64,000 nucleotides of DNA from NCBI GenBank assembly GCA_026393855.1, contig JAPKZJ010000070.1, positions 1 through 64,000 on the forward strand, given 5' to 3'. The position numbers and the translations under genes are program-made. The notes under the pieces are model-generated. The model made no database searches. It worked only from the letters and a program-made list of their open reading frames with translations, and was not told where the DNA came from. Every line of letters begins with the position of its first letter. The stretch's first letter is position 1. The stretch comes from Candidatus Aminicenantes bacterium. GTDB lineage: Bacteria > Acidobacteriota > Aminicenantia > Aminicenantales > UBA4085. Below, piece by piece: positions 8,924 to 17,652 of the stretch.

Positions 8924-10356
8924 TTCGCGGGGGGCTCGGGCGGTTCTATGTGAATGACCACTCGGCCCAGCCGGGGCAGGCGCCGGCGCAGGGCCAGCTC
9001 AAAGCGCTCGGTGAAATGGTGGGCTTCCTCGAGCCCCGTGGCCGCGTCCACCGTGCAGTGGAAGGCGACCCGGACGCCGTCCGCGGCGGTCCGGATGTCG
9101 AAATCATGGGGGCGGCAGCGCAGGCCCATCCGCGGCGCCAGATCGGCGATGACCGTCCGGACCCGCTCCTCCTCGGCGGCTTCCGCCCCCGCTGCGGTAT
9201 CGGCCCGCGGCCGGACGGGCTCGAGGTGGGTGACGATCCGCTCCAACCCCGGCGAGGCTTCGCGCAGATCGGCCTCGAACTGGCTGGCCTGTTCGTGGGC
9301 GTCCCCGACTCGTTCGGCGTCCCGGATCTCGAGGTGAAGGTCGACCGCCAGGTGCCCCTCCTCCTCGTGGAAGAGGATGTCGTGGGCGTCCATGTGGCGG
9401 CGGGCGGCCAGCGAGCGGACCAGGCCCACCAAGTCCTCGCCCCCCTCCCGGCTGGGGGCGACGTGCACGATGATGTCCGCGCCCGGCTGGCCGAGGGCCC
9501 TGCGGATGGCCGCTTTGGCCTGGTTGGAGATCTCGTGGGCGTGTTCGAAGGCCTCATGCCGGTTGACGAAGACCACCACGTCCACGAAGAGCTCGGGCCC
9601 GGCCCGGCGGATACGGGCCTGTTCCACGTCCAAGACCCCGGGGACGTGGGCGGCCTGGATCACCTCCTCCCGCAGAGTCGCGGGAACCCCGTCGAGAAGG
9701 TCGGTGATGGTCTTCTTGCCCAGCTCGAAGCTGACGAAGACGACGATGGCCGAGACGCCGAGGGCGGCCACGGCGTCGGCCTTGGCCAGCCAGGGCAGAC
9801 CCAAGGCCTTGGATGCGCCGACCAGGGCCAAGCCCAGGATGACCACGGACGACGACCAGACATCGGTCGAGAAGTGGAGAGCGTCGGCTTCCAGGGCTTG
9901 GCTGTGGTGCTTGTCGGCCGCCCGCTTCAACATCCGGGAGCGGGTCAAGTCGATGAGGATCGAGATGGCCATGACTAGAAAGGCCCAGGCCGAAGCCTCG
10001 ACGTGGACCTCCTGGAAGAAGAGCCGCCGGACGGCCTCATAGATGATCCAGACGCAGGTCAGAAGGAGAAGGGCCGTCTCCAGCAGGGCCGAGAGGTTTT
10101 CGACCTTGCCGTGGCCGTAAGGGTGGTTGGAGTCGGCTGGGCGGCTGGAGACCGTGACGGCGATCAGGGTCATGGCCGCGGCGACTAGGTCGAGGCCGGA
10201 GTGGGCGGCCTCCGCCAGGATGCCCAGAGAGCCCGTCAGGAGGCCGACGGCAATCTTCATCCCGGTCAGGAAGACGGCGGCGATGACGGAATTCAGGGCG
10301 GCGGCCCGCTTTTCCCGGTCGGAAGCGGCCAAGGGCGCTCGTGCGGCTTTGCTCAT
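8920..10356 (-). CDS. Cation diffusion facilitator (zinc-type) with a triple C-terminal domain
   Basis: 478 residues from the ATG at 10356; an earlier in-frame ATG at 10374 overlaps the predicted promoter. Six membrane segments carry the two metal sites of zinc-type CDF exporters: His52/Asp56 and His161/Asp165 (two HxxxD motifs). It should export Zn2+ or a similar metal in exchange for protons. The usual single cytoplasmic dimer domain is followed by two more of similar pattern: about 225-300, 308-380 and 396-472, each ending in VHVAP, THLEP or IHIEP. CDF proteins are normally near 300 residues, so the tail is unusual. Confidence 0.93.
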   Translation of the reverse strand: MSKAARAPLAASDREKRAAALNSVIAAVFLTGMKIAVGLLTGSLGILAEAAHSGLDLVAAAMTLIAVTVSSRPADSNHPYGHGKVENLSALLETALLLLTCVWIIYEAVRRLFFQEVHVEASAWAFLVMAISILIDLTRSRMLKRAADKHHSQALEADALHFSTDVWSSSVVILGLALVGASKALGLPWLAKADAVAALGVSAIVVFVSFELGKKTITDLLDGVPATLREEVIQAAHVPGVLDVEQARIRRAGPELFVDVVVFVNRHEAFEHAHEISNQAKAAIRRALGQPGADIIVHVAPSREGGEDLVGLVRSLAARRHMDAHDILFHEEEGHLAVDLHLEIRDAERVGDAHEQASQFEADLREASPGLERIVTHLEPVRPRADTAAGAEAAEEERVRTVIADLAPRMGLRCRPHDFDIRTAADGVRVAFHCTVDAATGLEEAHHFTERFELALRRRLPRLGRVVIHIEPPEPPAN

Positions 10357-10369
10357 GATCGGCCGGAAT

Positions 10370-10398
10370 ATCATAAGGCCGTCGGACTTTGCAGGCAA
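10370..10398 (-). promoter_or_regulatory. Promoter of the CDF gene (near-leaderless)
   Basis: Minus strand TTGCCT (10393-10398), 17 bp, TATGAT (10370-10375). The expected start, about 10363, leaves only some 7 nt before the ATG. Confidence 0.55.
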
Positions 10399-10414
10399 GC
10401 CTCTTTTCGGTGGT

Positions 10415-10443
10415 TTGCATTTCGCCCGCCCGTCCGCTATAGT
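10415..10443 (+). promoter_or_regulatory. Promoter of the dicarboxylate symporter
   Basis: TTGCAT (10415-10420), 17 bp, TATAGT (10438-10443). It lies back to back with the CDF promoter in a 123-bp divergent gap. Confidence 0.6.
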
Positions 10444-10479
10444 GCCCTCCGTCGCAACCCCAATCGAGAGGCGCAGCGC

Positions 10480-11700
10480 ATGGCCGCCAAGAAGAAACGC
10501 CTGACCCTTTATATCTTCATCGGCATGGCCCTCGGCTTGGCCGTTGGGGCCGTCTTCCCCGACATCGGCGTCAAGCTCCGGCCGCTGTCCATGATCTTCA
10601 TCCGGCTCATCAAGTCGATCATCGCTCCGCTCATCTTCTCCACCGTCGTTGTGGGCATCGCCGGGCATAGCGATCTCAAATCCGTCGGCCGGATGGGGCT
10701 GAAGGCCCTGCTCTATTTCGAGATTGTGACCACCATCGCCCTGTTCTTGGGTCTGGGCTTCGTCAACCTGATCCGGCCCGGCGTCGGCGTCCAGCTCGTA
10801 TCCGGCGGCGACCTGGCCGGCATCGCGGCCAAGCCCCAAACCTTTGCTGAAGTCCTGGTCCATATCTTCCCCCAGAGCTTTTTCCAGGCGGCGGCCGAGG
10901 GCGACATTCTTCAGGTCGTCATTTTCAGCCTTATTTTCGCCGCGGGCTTGAGCCTGGCCCACCATAAAAAGAAAGTCCTTTTGGACGTCCTCGACAGCGT
11001 CGCCGAGACGATGTTCAAGTTTACCGGCATCGTCATGCGCTTCGCCCCGATCGGCGTTGGCGCGGCCATTGCCGTGGCCGTCGGGAGCAAGGGCCTGGGC
11101 GTGCTCGTCAACCTCGGGCTCCTGATCCTGACCTTCTATGCTTGCGCAATCACCTTTGTCGTCTTAGTCTTCGGCGCGATCATCCTGATCTTCAAGGTTC
11201 CCCTCCGGCTCTTTATCCGGGCCGTCAAGGAGCCGGCCATGATCGCCTTCTCGACGACGAGCTCGGAAGCGGCCTTGCCCAAGGCGCTTCAGAACATGGA
11301 GGCCATGGGCGTCCCCAGGGAAGTCGTTTCCTTTATCCTGCCGACCGGGTATTCCTTCAACCTTGATGGGACTTCGCTCTATCTTTCCCTGGCCTCGGTC
11401 TTCGTGGCCCAGGCCGCCGGCATCCATCTCGGGTTCGGCCGGCAGCTGATCATGGTCTTCACCCTGATGCTGACCAGCAAGGGGGTGGCCGGCGTGCCGC
11501 GGGCCTCCCTGGTCATCCTAGCCGGCACGCTGGCCTCGTTCGGCCTGCCCCTGGAAGGGGTGGCCATCCTGCTCGGGATCGACGAGCTCGTGGACATGGT
11601 CCGGACGACCGTCAACGTCATCGGCAACTGCCTGGCCTCGGTCGTGGTGGCCAAGTGGGAGAAGAAGTTCGTCGAGACCGAGGCGCCGGTCTTCGACTGA
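10480..11700 (+). CDS. Dicarboxylate/amino acid:cation symporter (DAACS family)
   Basis: 406 residues from the ATG at 10480; an upstream in-frame extension runs through the promoter and is rejected. The protein is hydrophobic throughout and carries family landmarks: the serine-rich loop AFSTTSSEAALPKAL (hairpin 1), the GYSFNLDGTSLY segment (TM7, NMDGT in relatives) and a final VNVIGNCLASVVVAKWE. These match GltP/DctA-type Na+ or H+ symporters of glutamate, aspartate or C4-dicarboxylates. The racemase-like enzyme starts 27 bp later and is probably co-transcribed. Confidence 0.94.
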   Translation: MAAKKKRLTLYIFIGMALGLAVGAVFPDIGVKLRPLSMIFIRLIKSIIAPLIFSTVVVGIAGHSDLKSVGRMGLKALLYFEIVTTIALFLGLGFVNLIRPGVGVQLVSGGDLAGIAAKPQTFAEVLVHIFPQSFFQAAAEGDILQVVIFSLIFAAGLSLAHHKKKVLLDVLDSVAETMFKFTGIVMRFAPIGVGAAIAVAVGSKGLGVLVNLGLLILTFYACAITFVVLVFGAIILIFKVPLRLFIRAVKEPAMIAFSTTSSEAALPKALQNMEAMGVPREVVSFILPTGYSFNLDGTSLYLSLASVFVAQAAGIHLGFGRQLIMVFTLMLTSKGVAGVPRASLVILAGTLASFGLPLEGVAILLGIDELVDMVRTTVNVIGNCLASVVVAKWEKKFVETEAPVFD

Positions 11701-11727
11701 CCCGGTTATTTCCGGCTGGAGGCGATC

Positions 11728-12840
11728 ATGCGCGTCGAACGGATCGAGATCCGGCACACCAAGATGGAGCTGGTGTCGTCCTTCGAGACCTCGATGGGAG
11801 TCGAGCGCCATGAGGAGCACATCATCATCCGGGTGGACGGCGAGGGGCTGACCGGCTGGGGCGAGTGTGCGGTTGCGGACGCGCCCCTATATTCGTCCGA
11901 AACCGTCGGCACGGCTTGGCCGATCTTGCGGGATTTCCTGATCCCGGCCGTTTTGGGCCGGACCTTGGATCGGCCCGCCGCCGCGACCGCTCTCTGGTCC
12001 CGCTTTCGCGGCCATCGCATGGCCAAGGCCGGGCTCGAGGCGGCCCTCTGGGATGCTTTGGCCAAAGCCCGCGGCTTGTCCCTGGCCCGGATGATGGGCG
12101 GCGCGCGCGACCGCGTCCCGGTCGGCGTCAGCGTCGGCCTGCAAGCCGACCCGGAGGCCTTGATCCGCATGGTCGGGGCCTATCTTGAGGAAGGCTACGG
12201 CCGGATCAAGATCAAGATCTCCCCGGGCCGGGATGTCGCGCTGGTCAAGGCCTTGCGGGCCGCGTTCGGCGGCGTCCCGCTCCAAGTCGACGCCAACTCC
12301 GCCTACCGGCTCGAGGACGCCCCGGTCTTCGAGGCCATGGACGGTGAGGGCCTGCTTCTGATCGAACAGCCGCTCGGCTACGAAGACATTTACGACCACG
12401 CCAAGCTGCAGAGCCGGCTGCGCACGCCGATCTGCCTGGACGAGAGCATCCACAGTCTGGATGACGCCCGGGCCGCCATCGAATGGAAGAGCTGCGGCGT
12501 CATCAACATCAAGCCGGGCCGGGTGGGGGGGTTCCTGGAGTCGACGGCCATCCACGATTTCTGTGCCGGACGGGGCATCCCGGTCTGGCATGGGGGCATG
12601 CTGGAATCGGGGATCGGCCGGGCCGGAAACGTGGCCTTGGCCTCGCTGCCGAACTTCACCCTGCCGGGCGACATCTCGGCCAGCCGCCGCTATTACAAGC
12701 AGGATATCGTGGAGCCGGAGTTCGTGCTGGGGCCGGGTTCGACCCTGGCCGTCCCGACCGGGCCGGGCCTCGGGGTCGAGGTCATCCCCGATCGCCTGGC
12801 CCGGGTCACCGAACGGGTTCAGGAATTCCGGGCCGGCTGA
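11728..12840 (+). CDS. Enolase-superfamily enzyme, o-succinylbenzoate synthase / N-succinylamino-acid racemase type
   Basis: 370 residues, the usual length of the MLE/OSBS subgroup. Catalytic residues are complete: Lys161 and Lys163 in the KIKIS strand, metal ligands Asp188 (VDAN), Glu213 (IEQP) and Asp238 (LDES), and Lys262 in IKPGRVGG. The N-terminal capping domain (to about residue 125) is typical. It could be the OSBS of menaquinone synthesis (menC), but no other men gene is visible. Its neighbour is an amino-acid/dicarboxylate symporter, so N-succinylamino-acid racemisation is an equal candidate. A GGAGG site precedes the start. Confidence 0.88.
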   Translation: MRVERIEIRHTKMELVSSFETSMGVERHEEHIIIRVDGEGLTGWGECAVADAPLYSSETVGTAWPILRDFLIPAVLGRTLDRPAAATALWSRFRGHRMAKAGLEAALWDALAKARGLSLARMMGGARDRVPVGVSVGLQADPEALIRMVGAYLEEGYGRIKIKISPGRDVALVKALRAAFGGVPLQVDANSAYRLEDAPVFEAMDGEGLLLIEQPLGYEDIYDHAKLQSRLRTPICLDESIHSLDDARAAIEWKSCGVINIKPGRVGGFLESTAIHDFCAGRGIPVWHGGMLESGIGRAGNVALASLPNFTLPGDISASRRYYKQDIVEPEFVLGPGSTLAVPTGPGLGVEVIPDRLARVTERVQEFRAG

Positions 12841-12861
12841 GTCGGCCCCGCGGCTTGGGCC

Positions 12862-13716
12862 TCAGATATGGATGACGAGGCCGAAGCGCAGCGAGCCGCC
12901 CGTGAGATCGAGCTTGGCCTCCCGCACGCTCAAGTAGCCGGTCGGCGTCGCTTCGGATACCATGACGACCAGGAAGCGCTCGCTACCGACTCCCGGGATT
13001 TCGACCGCGTAGAACGTCCCCGTCGTCTCGAAGGAGTTGGAATTGTCGCTGGAAGAGAACGTGCCGGTCAGTCCGCCGAACTTGGCGTAGCGGCCGGCGA
13101 TCTCCAGCAACAATCCGATCGAAGGGGACAGCCTGAACTCGAATGCGGCCGCGGCCTGGAAACCCAGGCCCGTGCCCTTGACGGTGTTTTCCTGGCGGAT
13201 GGTGTCGGATCCTTCGGTCAGCGTCCAGAGCGTCGAGGCCCGGGCCAGATGCAGCTCCGGCCCGCCGCTGAGAACCACACTCATTTTAGAGGAGACCGGG
13301 ATGGTGTAGAAAAGGCCCAGTCGGATCGGCACCGAGCCATAGGCGGGCTTGACGGTCTCGGGCAGCGTCTCCGAACCTTGTCTGAACTCAATTGAGCTCT
13401 CGCGCGCGGCGTTAATATATCCGGCGCCCAGCCCGATCCCCAGGTTCGGGCTGATCTGAAACACGATGTCGCCGCCGAACTCCAGACCGAAGCGGGCCGG
13501 ACCGAACGCCCCTGTGACCGAGTAGCCGGCCATATCCGCCAACCGGCTCCAATAATCGGACATGCCCTGCTGGCCGTCGTTGACGTCGCCTCCCGAAAGA
13601 AGGGAGGGGGCGCCGTACAAACGGATCGAGAATCGTCCGCCCTGGGCGGCGGCGGGAACGGTCAGGCCGAGGACGGACAGGGCTAGGACGATGATCGCGG
13701 CTTTGAATCGATGCAT
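12862..13716 (-). CDS. Predicted outer-membrane beta-barrel protein
   Basis: 284 residues from the ATG at 13716, which starts a clear signal peptide (MHRFKAAIIV to about residue 24, ending AAAQ). Longer readings would run through the promoter and into the opposite gene. The mature part alternates polar and hydrophobic residues in strand-length runs, with repeated Gly/aromatic pairs (for example GLEFGGDIVFQI and GIGLGAGYI). It ends LRFGLVIHI, as porin-like barrels do. No specific family is recognised. It faces the symporter/racemase genes tail to tail. Confidence 0.75.
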   Translation of the reverse strand: MHRFKAAIIVLALSVLGLTVPAAAQGGRFSIRLYGAPSLLSGGDVNDGQQGMSDYWSRLADMAGYSVTGAFGPARFGLEFGGDIVFQISPNLGIGLGAGYINAARESSIEFRQGSETLPETVKPAYGSVPIRLGLFYTIPVSSKMSVVLSGGPELHLARASTLWTLTEGSDTIRQENTVKGTGLGFQAAAAFEFRLSPSIGLLLEIAGRYAKFGGLTGTFSSSDNSNSFETTGTFYAVEIPGVGSERFLVVMVSEATPTGYLSVREAKLDLTGGSLRFGLVIHI

Positions 13717-13761
13717 GGCCAACGCTCCTTCGGCCGGGAGAGGCCCTCCCAGCCAATTCCT

Positions 13762-13790
13762 ATAGTAATTGTCGGAAATGGTCTTGTCAA
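13762..13790 (-). promoter_or_regulatory. Promoter of the beta-barrel gene
   Basis: Minus strand TTGACA (13785-13790), 17 bp, TACTAT (13762-13767). One of the closest matches to consensus in the window. Confidence 0.65.
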
Positions 13791-13829
13791 GGGCGGGCGG
13801 ACCGGGCCGGTCCGGACCCGGGGGGCGGC

Positions 13830-13858
13830 TTGCATTCCCGCAGCCGAATGAATAGAAT
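13830..13858 (+). promoter_or_regulatory. Promoter of the phosphate transport genes
   Basis: TTGCAT (13830-13835), 17 bp, TAGAAT (13853-13858); the start codon is at 13877. Confidence 0.65.
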
Positions 13859-13876
13859 CCATCCTTCGAGGCTGCC

Positions 13877-14503
13877 ATGAAATTCCTGCTTCCCAAAGAA
13901 CCGGCGTTCTCCGAAAACTTCCAGAAGATGTCGGGCGCCCTGACCGACCTCACGGCCGTCTTCCAGGACTTCACCCGCGAATTCCGCGACTTCGAAGCCT
14001 ACTGGCGGAAGACCAAGTCCATCGAGCACAAGGCCGACGAGATCGCCCACGCGATCATCGGCCTGATCAACAAGAGCTTCATCACCCCGTTCGACCGCGA
14101 AGACATCTACCAGCTGATCCACGAATTCGACGACATCATCGACCTGATCGAGAACACCGTCCACAACATCTACCTGTACGACGTCAGCGTCAAGAAGCCC
14201 TTTGTCGACGAATTCTCCCTGCTCATCGGCCGGGCCACCATCGCCCTCAATAAGCTGGTGGCCGAGATCTTCCACCAGCAGAAGTACACCGAGTCGATGT
14301 GGAAGCTGATCCGGGAGCTGCACGACCTGGAGGACGAGGGCGACCTGGTCTACCAGCGATCCATCCGGGCCCTTTTCCAGGAGGAGAAGGATCCCATCGC
14401 GGTCATCAAGTGGAAGGACATTCTGAATACGCTCGAGCACATCATGGATGTCTACCAGAACATGAGCAACACCGTCGAGGGGATCGTCGTCAAGGGCAGC
14501 TAG
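13877..14503 (+). CDS. DUF47 / PhoU-like partner of a PiT phosphate transporter
   Basis: 208 residues, almost entirely helical and acidic, without signal peptide or membrane segment. Length and motifs (HKADEIAHAI, FDDIIDLIENTVHNI, LHDLEDEGD) fit DUF47, a PhoU-like helical bundle regularly encoded next to PiT carriers and thought to modulate phosphate uptake. The gene ends 2 bp before the transporter gene, so they form one unit. Confidence 0.93.
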   Translation: MKFLLPKEPAFSENFQKMSGALTDLTAVFQDFTREFRDFEAYWRKTKSIEHKADEIAHAIIGLINKSFITPFDREDIYQLIHEFDDIIDLIENTVHNIYLYDVSVKKPFVDEFSLLIGRATIALNKLVAEIFHQQKYTESMWKLIRELHDLEDEGDLVYQRSIRALFQEEKDPIAVIKWKDILNTLEHIMDVYQNMSNTVEGIVVKGS

Positions 14504-14505
14504 AC

Positions 14506-15507
14506 ATGGCCTGGAGCTTCGGGTTCATCGCCTTCATCATCGCCGTTGCCCTGGCCTTCGATTTCACCAACGGCATGCACGATGCGGCCAACTCCGTGGC
14601 CACGATCGTCTCGACCCGCGTGCTCTCCCCGAAGCAGGCCGTCATCTGGGCCGCCTTTTTCAATTTCGTTGCCTTCTTGATCTTCGGGACGGCCGTGGCC
14701 AAGACGATCGGCAAGGGCTTGATCGACATCACCGTGGTCACTCCCGTGGTCATTTTGGCCGGACTCTTGGGCGCGATCGCATGGAACCTCCTGACCTGGT
14801 GGTGGGGCCTGCCCTCCAGCTCCTCCCACTCGCTAATGGGCGGCTATATGGGCGCGGCCGTAGCCAAGGCCGGCTTCGGCGTCGTCATCCTCTCGGGCTG
14901 GATCAAAATCGTCATCTTCATCTTTCTGGCCCCCCTGATCGGCATGATTTTGGGGATCATTCTCGAGATCGCGATGACTTGGTTCTTCCACCGCCAGCCC
15001 CTGGCCGTGGTCAACGTCTGGTCCAAACGGCTGCAGTTCGTCTCGGCTGCCCTCTACAGCTTGGGCCACGGCGGCAACGACGCCCAAAAAACCATGGGCA
15101 TCATCGCCAGTCTGATCTACTCTTCGGGCCACATGAAGGAATTCCATATCCCGCTCTGGATCGTCCTCTCGTGCCATGCCGCCATCGCCATGGGGACGTT
15201 GTCGGGCGGCTGGCGGATCGTCAAGACGATGGGTCAGAAGATCGTCAAGCTGCGGCCGATCGACGGCTTCTGCGCCGAGACGGCCAGCGCGGTTTCGATC
15301 TTCACCGCCACTCACCTGGGCGTCCCCGTTTCGACGACCCACGTCATCACCGGGGCCGTGGCCGGCGTCGGCGCGGCCAAGAACGCGGCGGCCGTCAAGT
15401 GGCAGGTCACGTTCAAAATCGTCTGGGCCTGGGTCCTGACGATCCCGGCCGCTGCCGCGATGGGGGCGATCCTCTTCAAGCTGGCTTCTCTCGTCTTCGG
15501 ACGCTGA
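14506..15507 (+). CDS. pit: PiT-family inorganic phosphate transporter
   Basis: 333 residues from the ATG at 14506, 2 bp after the DUF47 stop. The two PiT signature halves are present: DFTNGMHDAANSVAT near the start and SLGHGGNDAQKTMGI in the second half. GLPSSSSHSLMGG and GVPVSTTHVITGA are the paired serine/threonine-rich substrate loops. It is a polytopic membrane protein using a cation gradient to import phosphate (or metal-phosphate). Start choice follows PiT relatives, which begin close to the first signature. Confidence 0.95.
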   Translation: MAWSFGFIAFIIAVALAFDFTNGMHDAANSVATIVSTRVLSPKQAVIWAAFFNFVAFLIFGTAVAKTIGKGLIDITVVTPVVILAGLLGAIAWNLLTWWWGLPSSSSHSLMGGYMGAAVAKAGFGVVILSGWIKIVIFIFLAPLIGMILGIILEIAMTWFFHRQPLAVVNVWSKRLQFVSAALYSLGHGGNDAQKTMGIIASLIYSSGHMKEFHIPLWIVLSCHAAIAMGTLSGGWRIVKTMGQKIVKLRPIDGFCAETASAVSIFTATHLGVPVSTTHVITGAVAGVGAAKNAAAVKWQVTFKIVWAWVLTIPAAAAMGAILFKLASLVFGR

Positions 15508-15525
15508 TTTTTACCGGAGGTGCCC

Positions 15526-17622
15526 ATGCCCCGTCCTCTCGCCTTTGCCGGGTCCCTGATCGTCGCACTGGCGGCCTGCGTCGGCCTCGCCGCCGCGGCC
15601 GACTCGTTCCGCCCGCCCGCCGTCCCTCTCATCACCCACGACCCGTACTTCAGCATCTGGTCGACGGCCGACCGCCTGACCGACGACTGGCCCAAGCATT
15701 GGACCGGCCGGGCCCACGCCCTGTCCGGCCTCGTTCGCATCGACGGCAAGCCGTATCGGATCATGGGCCCGTACCCGCGGCGCGTGCCTGCTCTGGCCCA
15801 GGCATCGCTGGAGATCTTCCCGACCCGGACCGTCTACACCTTCCGCGACGCCGGCGTCGAGCTGACCGCCTCGTTCCTCTCGCCGCTTCTGGCCGAGGAT
15901 CTCGACGTTCTTTCTCGGCCCGCGAGCTATCTGACCCTGGCGGTCCGGTCGACGGACGGACGCCCTCATGAGGTGGCGGCTTATGTCGACTCCTCGAGCG
16001 AAATCGCGGTCAACGACGCGGGGCAGAGTGTCGTCTGGTCTCGTCTGCGGCTGAACGGCTTGGAGGCGCTGGCGATGGGCACCCGAGACCAGCCCGTCCT
16101 GGCCCGTAAGGGTGACGACGTGCGCATCGATTGGGGCTTCTTCTATCTCGGTGTCCCGGACGGCCAGGGCGCCCGAACCTGCCTCGCCCTGGCCCAGCCG
16201 GCCCGGGACTCGTTCCTGGCCGACGGACGCCTGCCGGCCCGGGACGAGACGGACATGCCGCGCCCGGTCGATGACGGCTATCCCGTGGCCGCCGCCGCCT
16301 TCGATCTGGGGCCCGTCGGCGCCGAGCCGGTCGCCCGCCGGGTCATCCTGGCCTATGACGACCGGTTTTCGATCGAATACTTCTTCCGCAAGCTGCGGCC
16401 GTACTGGCGGCGAGGGGGCTGGGACGCTGCGGATCTGCTGGAGGCCGCCAGCCGCGATTACGCCGGACTGACCGAGCGGTGCCGCCGCTTCGACGCCGAG
16501 GTCATGGCCGATCTCACTGCGGCGGGGGGGGCCAAGTACGCCCTGCTCTCGGCCTTGGCCTATCGTCAATCGCTGGCGGCCCACAAGCTGGCCGCGGACA
16601 TCGACGGCACGCCTCTCTTCTTCCCCAAGGAGAATTTCAGCAACGGCTGCATCTCGACGGTCGACGTCATTTATCCCGAGGCCCCGATGTACCTGCTCTT
16701 CAGCCCGGCCCTGATGCGGGCCTTGCTGACGCCGGTCTTCGAATACGGCCGGCTCGGCGAATGGAAATTTCCGTTCGCCCCGCACGACCTGGGCACCTAT
16801 CCGCTGGCCAACGGCCAGGTCTACGGCGGGGGAGCCAAGACCGAGGAGGATCAGATGCCGGTCGAGGAGAGCGGCAACATGATCCTCATGGCCGCGGCCC
16901 TGGCCCGGGCCGAAGGGACGCCCGCCTATGCCCTCCGCTATTGGGACCAGATTAAGACTTGGGCCGAATACCTGAAGGCCAAGGGGCTCGATCCGGAAAA
17001 CCAGCTCTGCACGGACGACTTCGCCGGCCACCTGGCCCACAATGCCAACCTGTCGCTCAAGGCGATTCTGGCGCTTCGCGCCTATGCCGATTTGTGCGAG
17101 AAGACCGGGAAGAAGACCGAGGCCGCGGCTTACAAGTCGCTGGCCTCCGATTTCGCCGCCCGCTGGGTCAAGATGGCGGACGACGGCGACCACTACCGGC
17201 TGGCCTTCGACAAGCCCGGTACCTGGAGTCAGAAATACAATCTGGTCTGGGACAAGCTCCTCGGCTACAACCTCTTCCCGCCCGAAGTGGCCCGCCGCGA
17301 GCTGGCTTATTACCGCAAGGTCCAGGCGCCCTTCGGTTTGCCGCTCGACAACCGCAAGGAATACACCAAGATCGACTGGCTTCTCTGGACGGCGACCTTG
17401 GCCGGGACGGCCGAAGAATTCGCCGCCTTCATGGATCCTGTCTACGCCTGGATGAACGCCACAACCGACCGGGTGCCTTTGACGGACTGGTACTGGACCA
17501 ACACCGGCCGCAAGGCCGGATTTCAGGCCCGGCCCGTGGTCGGCGGCATCCTGGTGAAGATGTTGGCCGATCCGGCCTTGGCGGCCAAGTGGGCCCGCCG
17601 GTCGGCCCCGACCGGAAAATAA
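15526..17622 (+). CDS. Secreted glutaminase-like protein (GtaA type, DUF5127-DUF4965)
   Basis: 698 residues from the ATG at 15526, which has GGAGG 5 nt before it; a GTG 6 bp upstream overlaps that site. Signal peptide about 1-24 (ends AAA), then PLITHDPYFSIWSTADRLTDDWPKHWTG, the typical N-terminus of the family. A beta-rich first half (DUF5127-like, to about 330) leads to a helical barrel-like second half (about 340-690) with AYRQSLAAHKL, ENFSNGCISTVDVIYPEAPM and DWYWTNTG. Fungal relatives are extracellular glutaminases; many bacterial ones are untested. It starts 18 bp after the phosphate transporter. Confidence 0.85.
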   Translation: MPRPLAFAGSLIVALAACVGLAAAADSFRPPAVPLITHDPYFSIWSTADRLTDDWPKHWTGRAHALSGLVRIDGKPYRIMGPYPRRVPALAQASLEIFPTRTVYTFRDAGVELTASFLSPLLAEDLDVLSRPASYLTLAVRSTDGRPHEVAAYVDSSSEIAVNDAGQSVVWSRLRLNGLEALAMGTRDQPVLARKGDDVRIDWGFFYLGVPDGQGARTCLALAQPARDSFLADGRLPARDETDMPRPVDDGYPVAAAAFDLGPVGAEPVARRVILAYDDRFSIEYFFRKLRPYWRRGGWDAADLLEAASRDYAGLTERCRRFDAEVMADLTAAGGAKYALLSALAYRQSLAAHKLAADIDGTPLFFPKENFSNGCISTVDVIYPEAPMYLLFSPALMRALLTPVFEYGRLGEWKFPFAPHDLGTYPLANGQVYGGGAKTEEDQMPVEESGNMILMAAALARAEGTPAYALRYWDQIKTWAEYLKAKGLDPENQLCTDDFAGHLAHNANLSLKAILALRAYADLCEKTGKKTEAAAYKSLASDFAARWVKMADDGDHYRLAFDKPGTWSQKYNLVWDKLLGYNLFPPEVARRELAYYRKVQAPFGLPLDNRKEYTKIDWLLWTATLAGTAEEFAAFMDPVYAWMNATTDRVPLTDWYWTNTGRKAGFQARPVVGGILVKMLADPALAAKWARRSAPTGK

Positions 17623-17652
17623 TCTCCGCAATCCGAAGAGGAGGATGATCCC

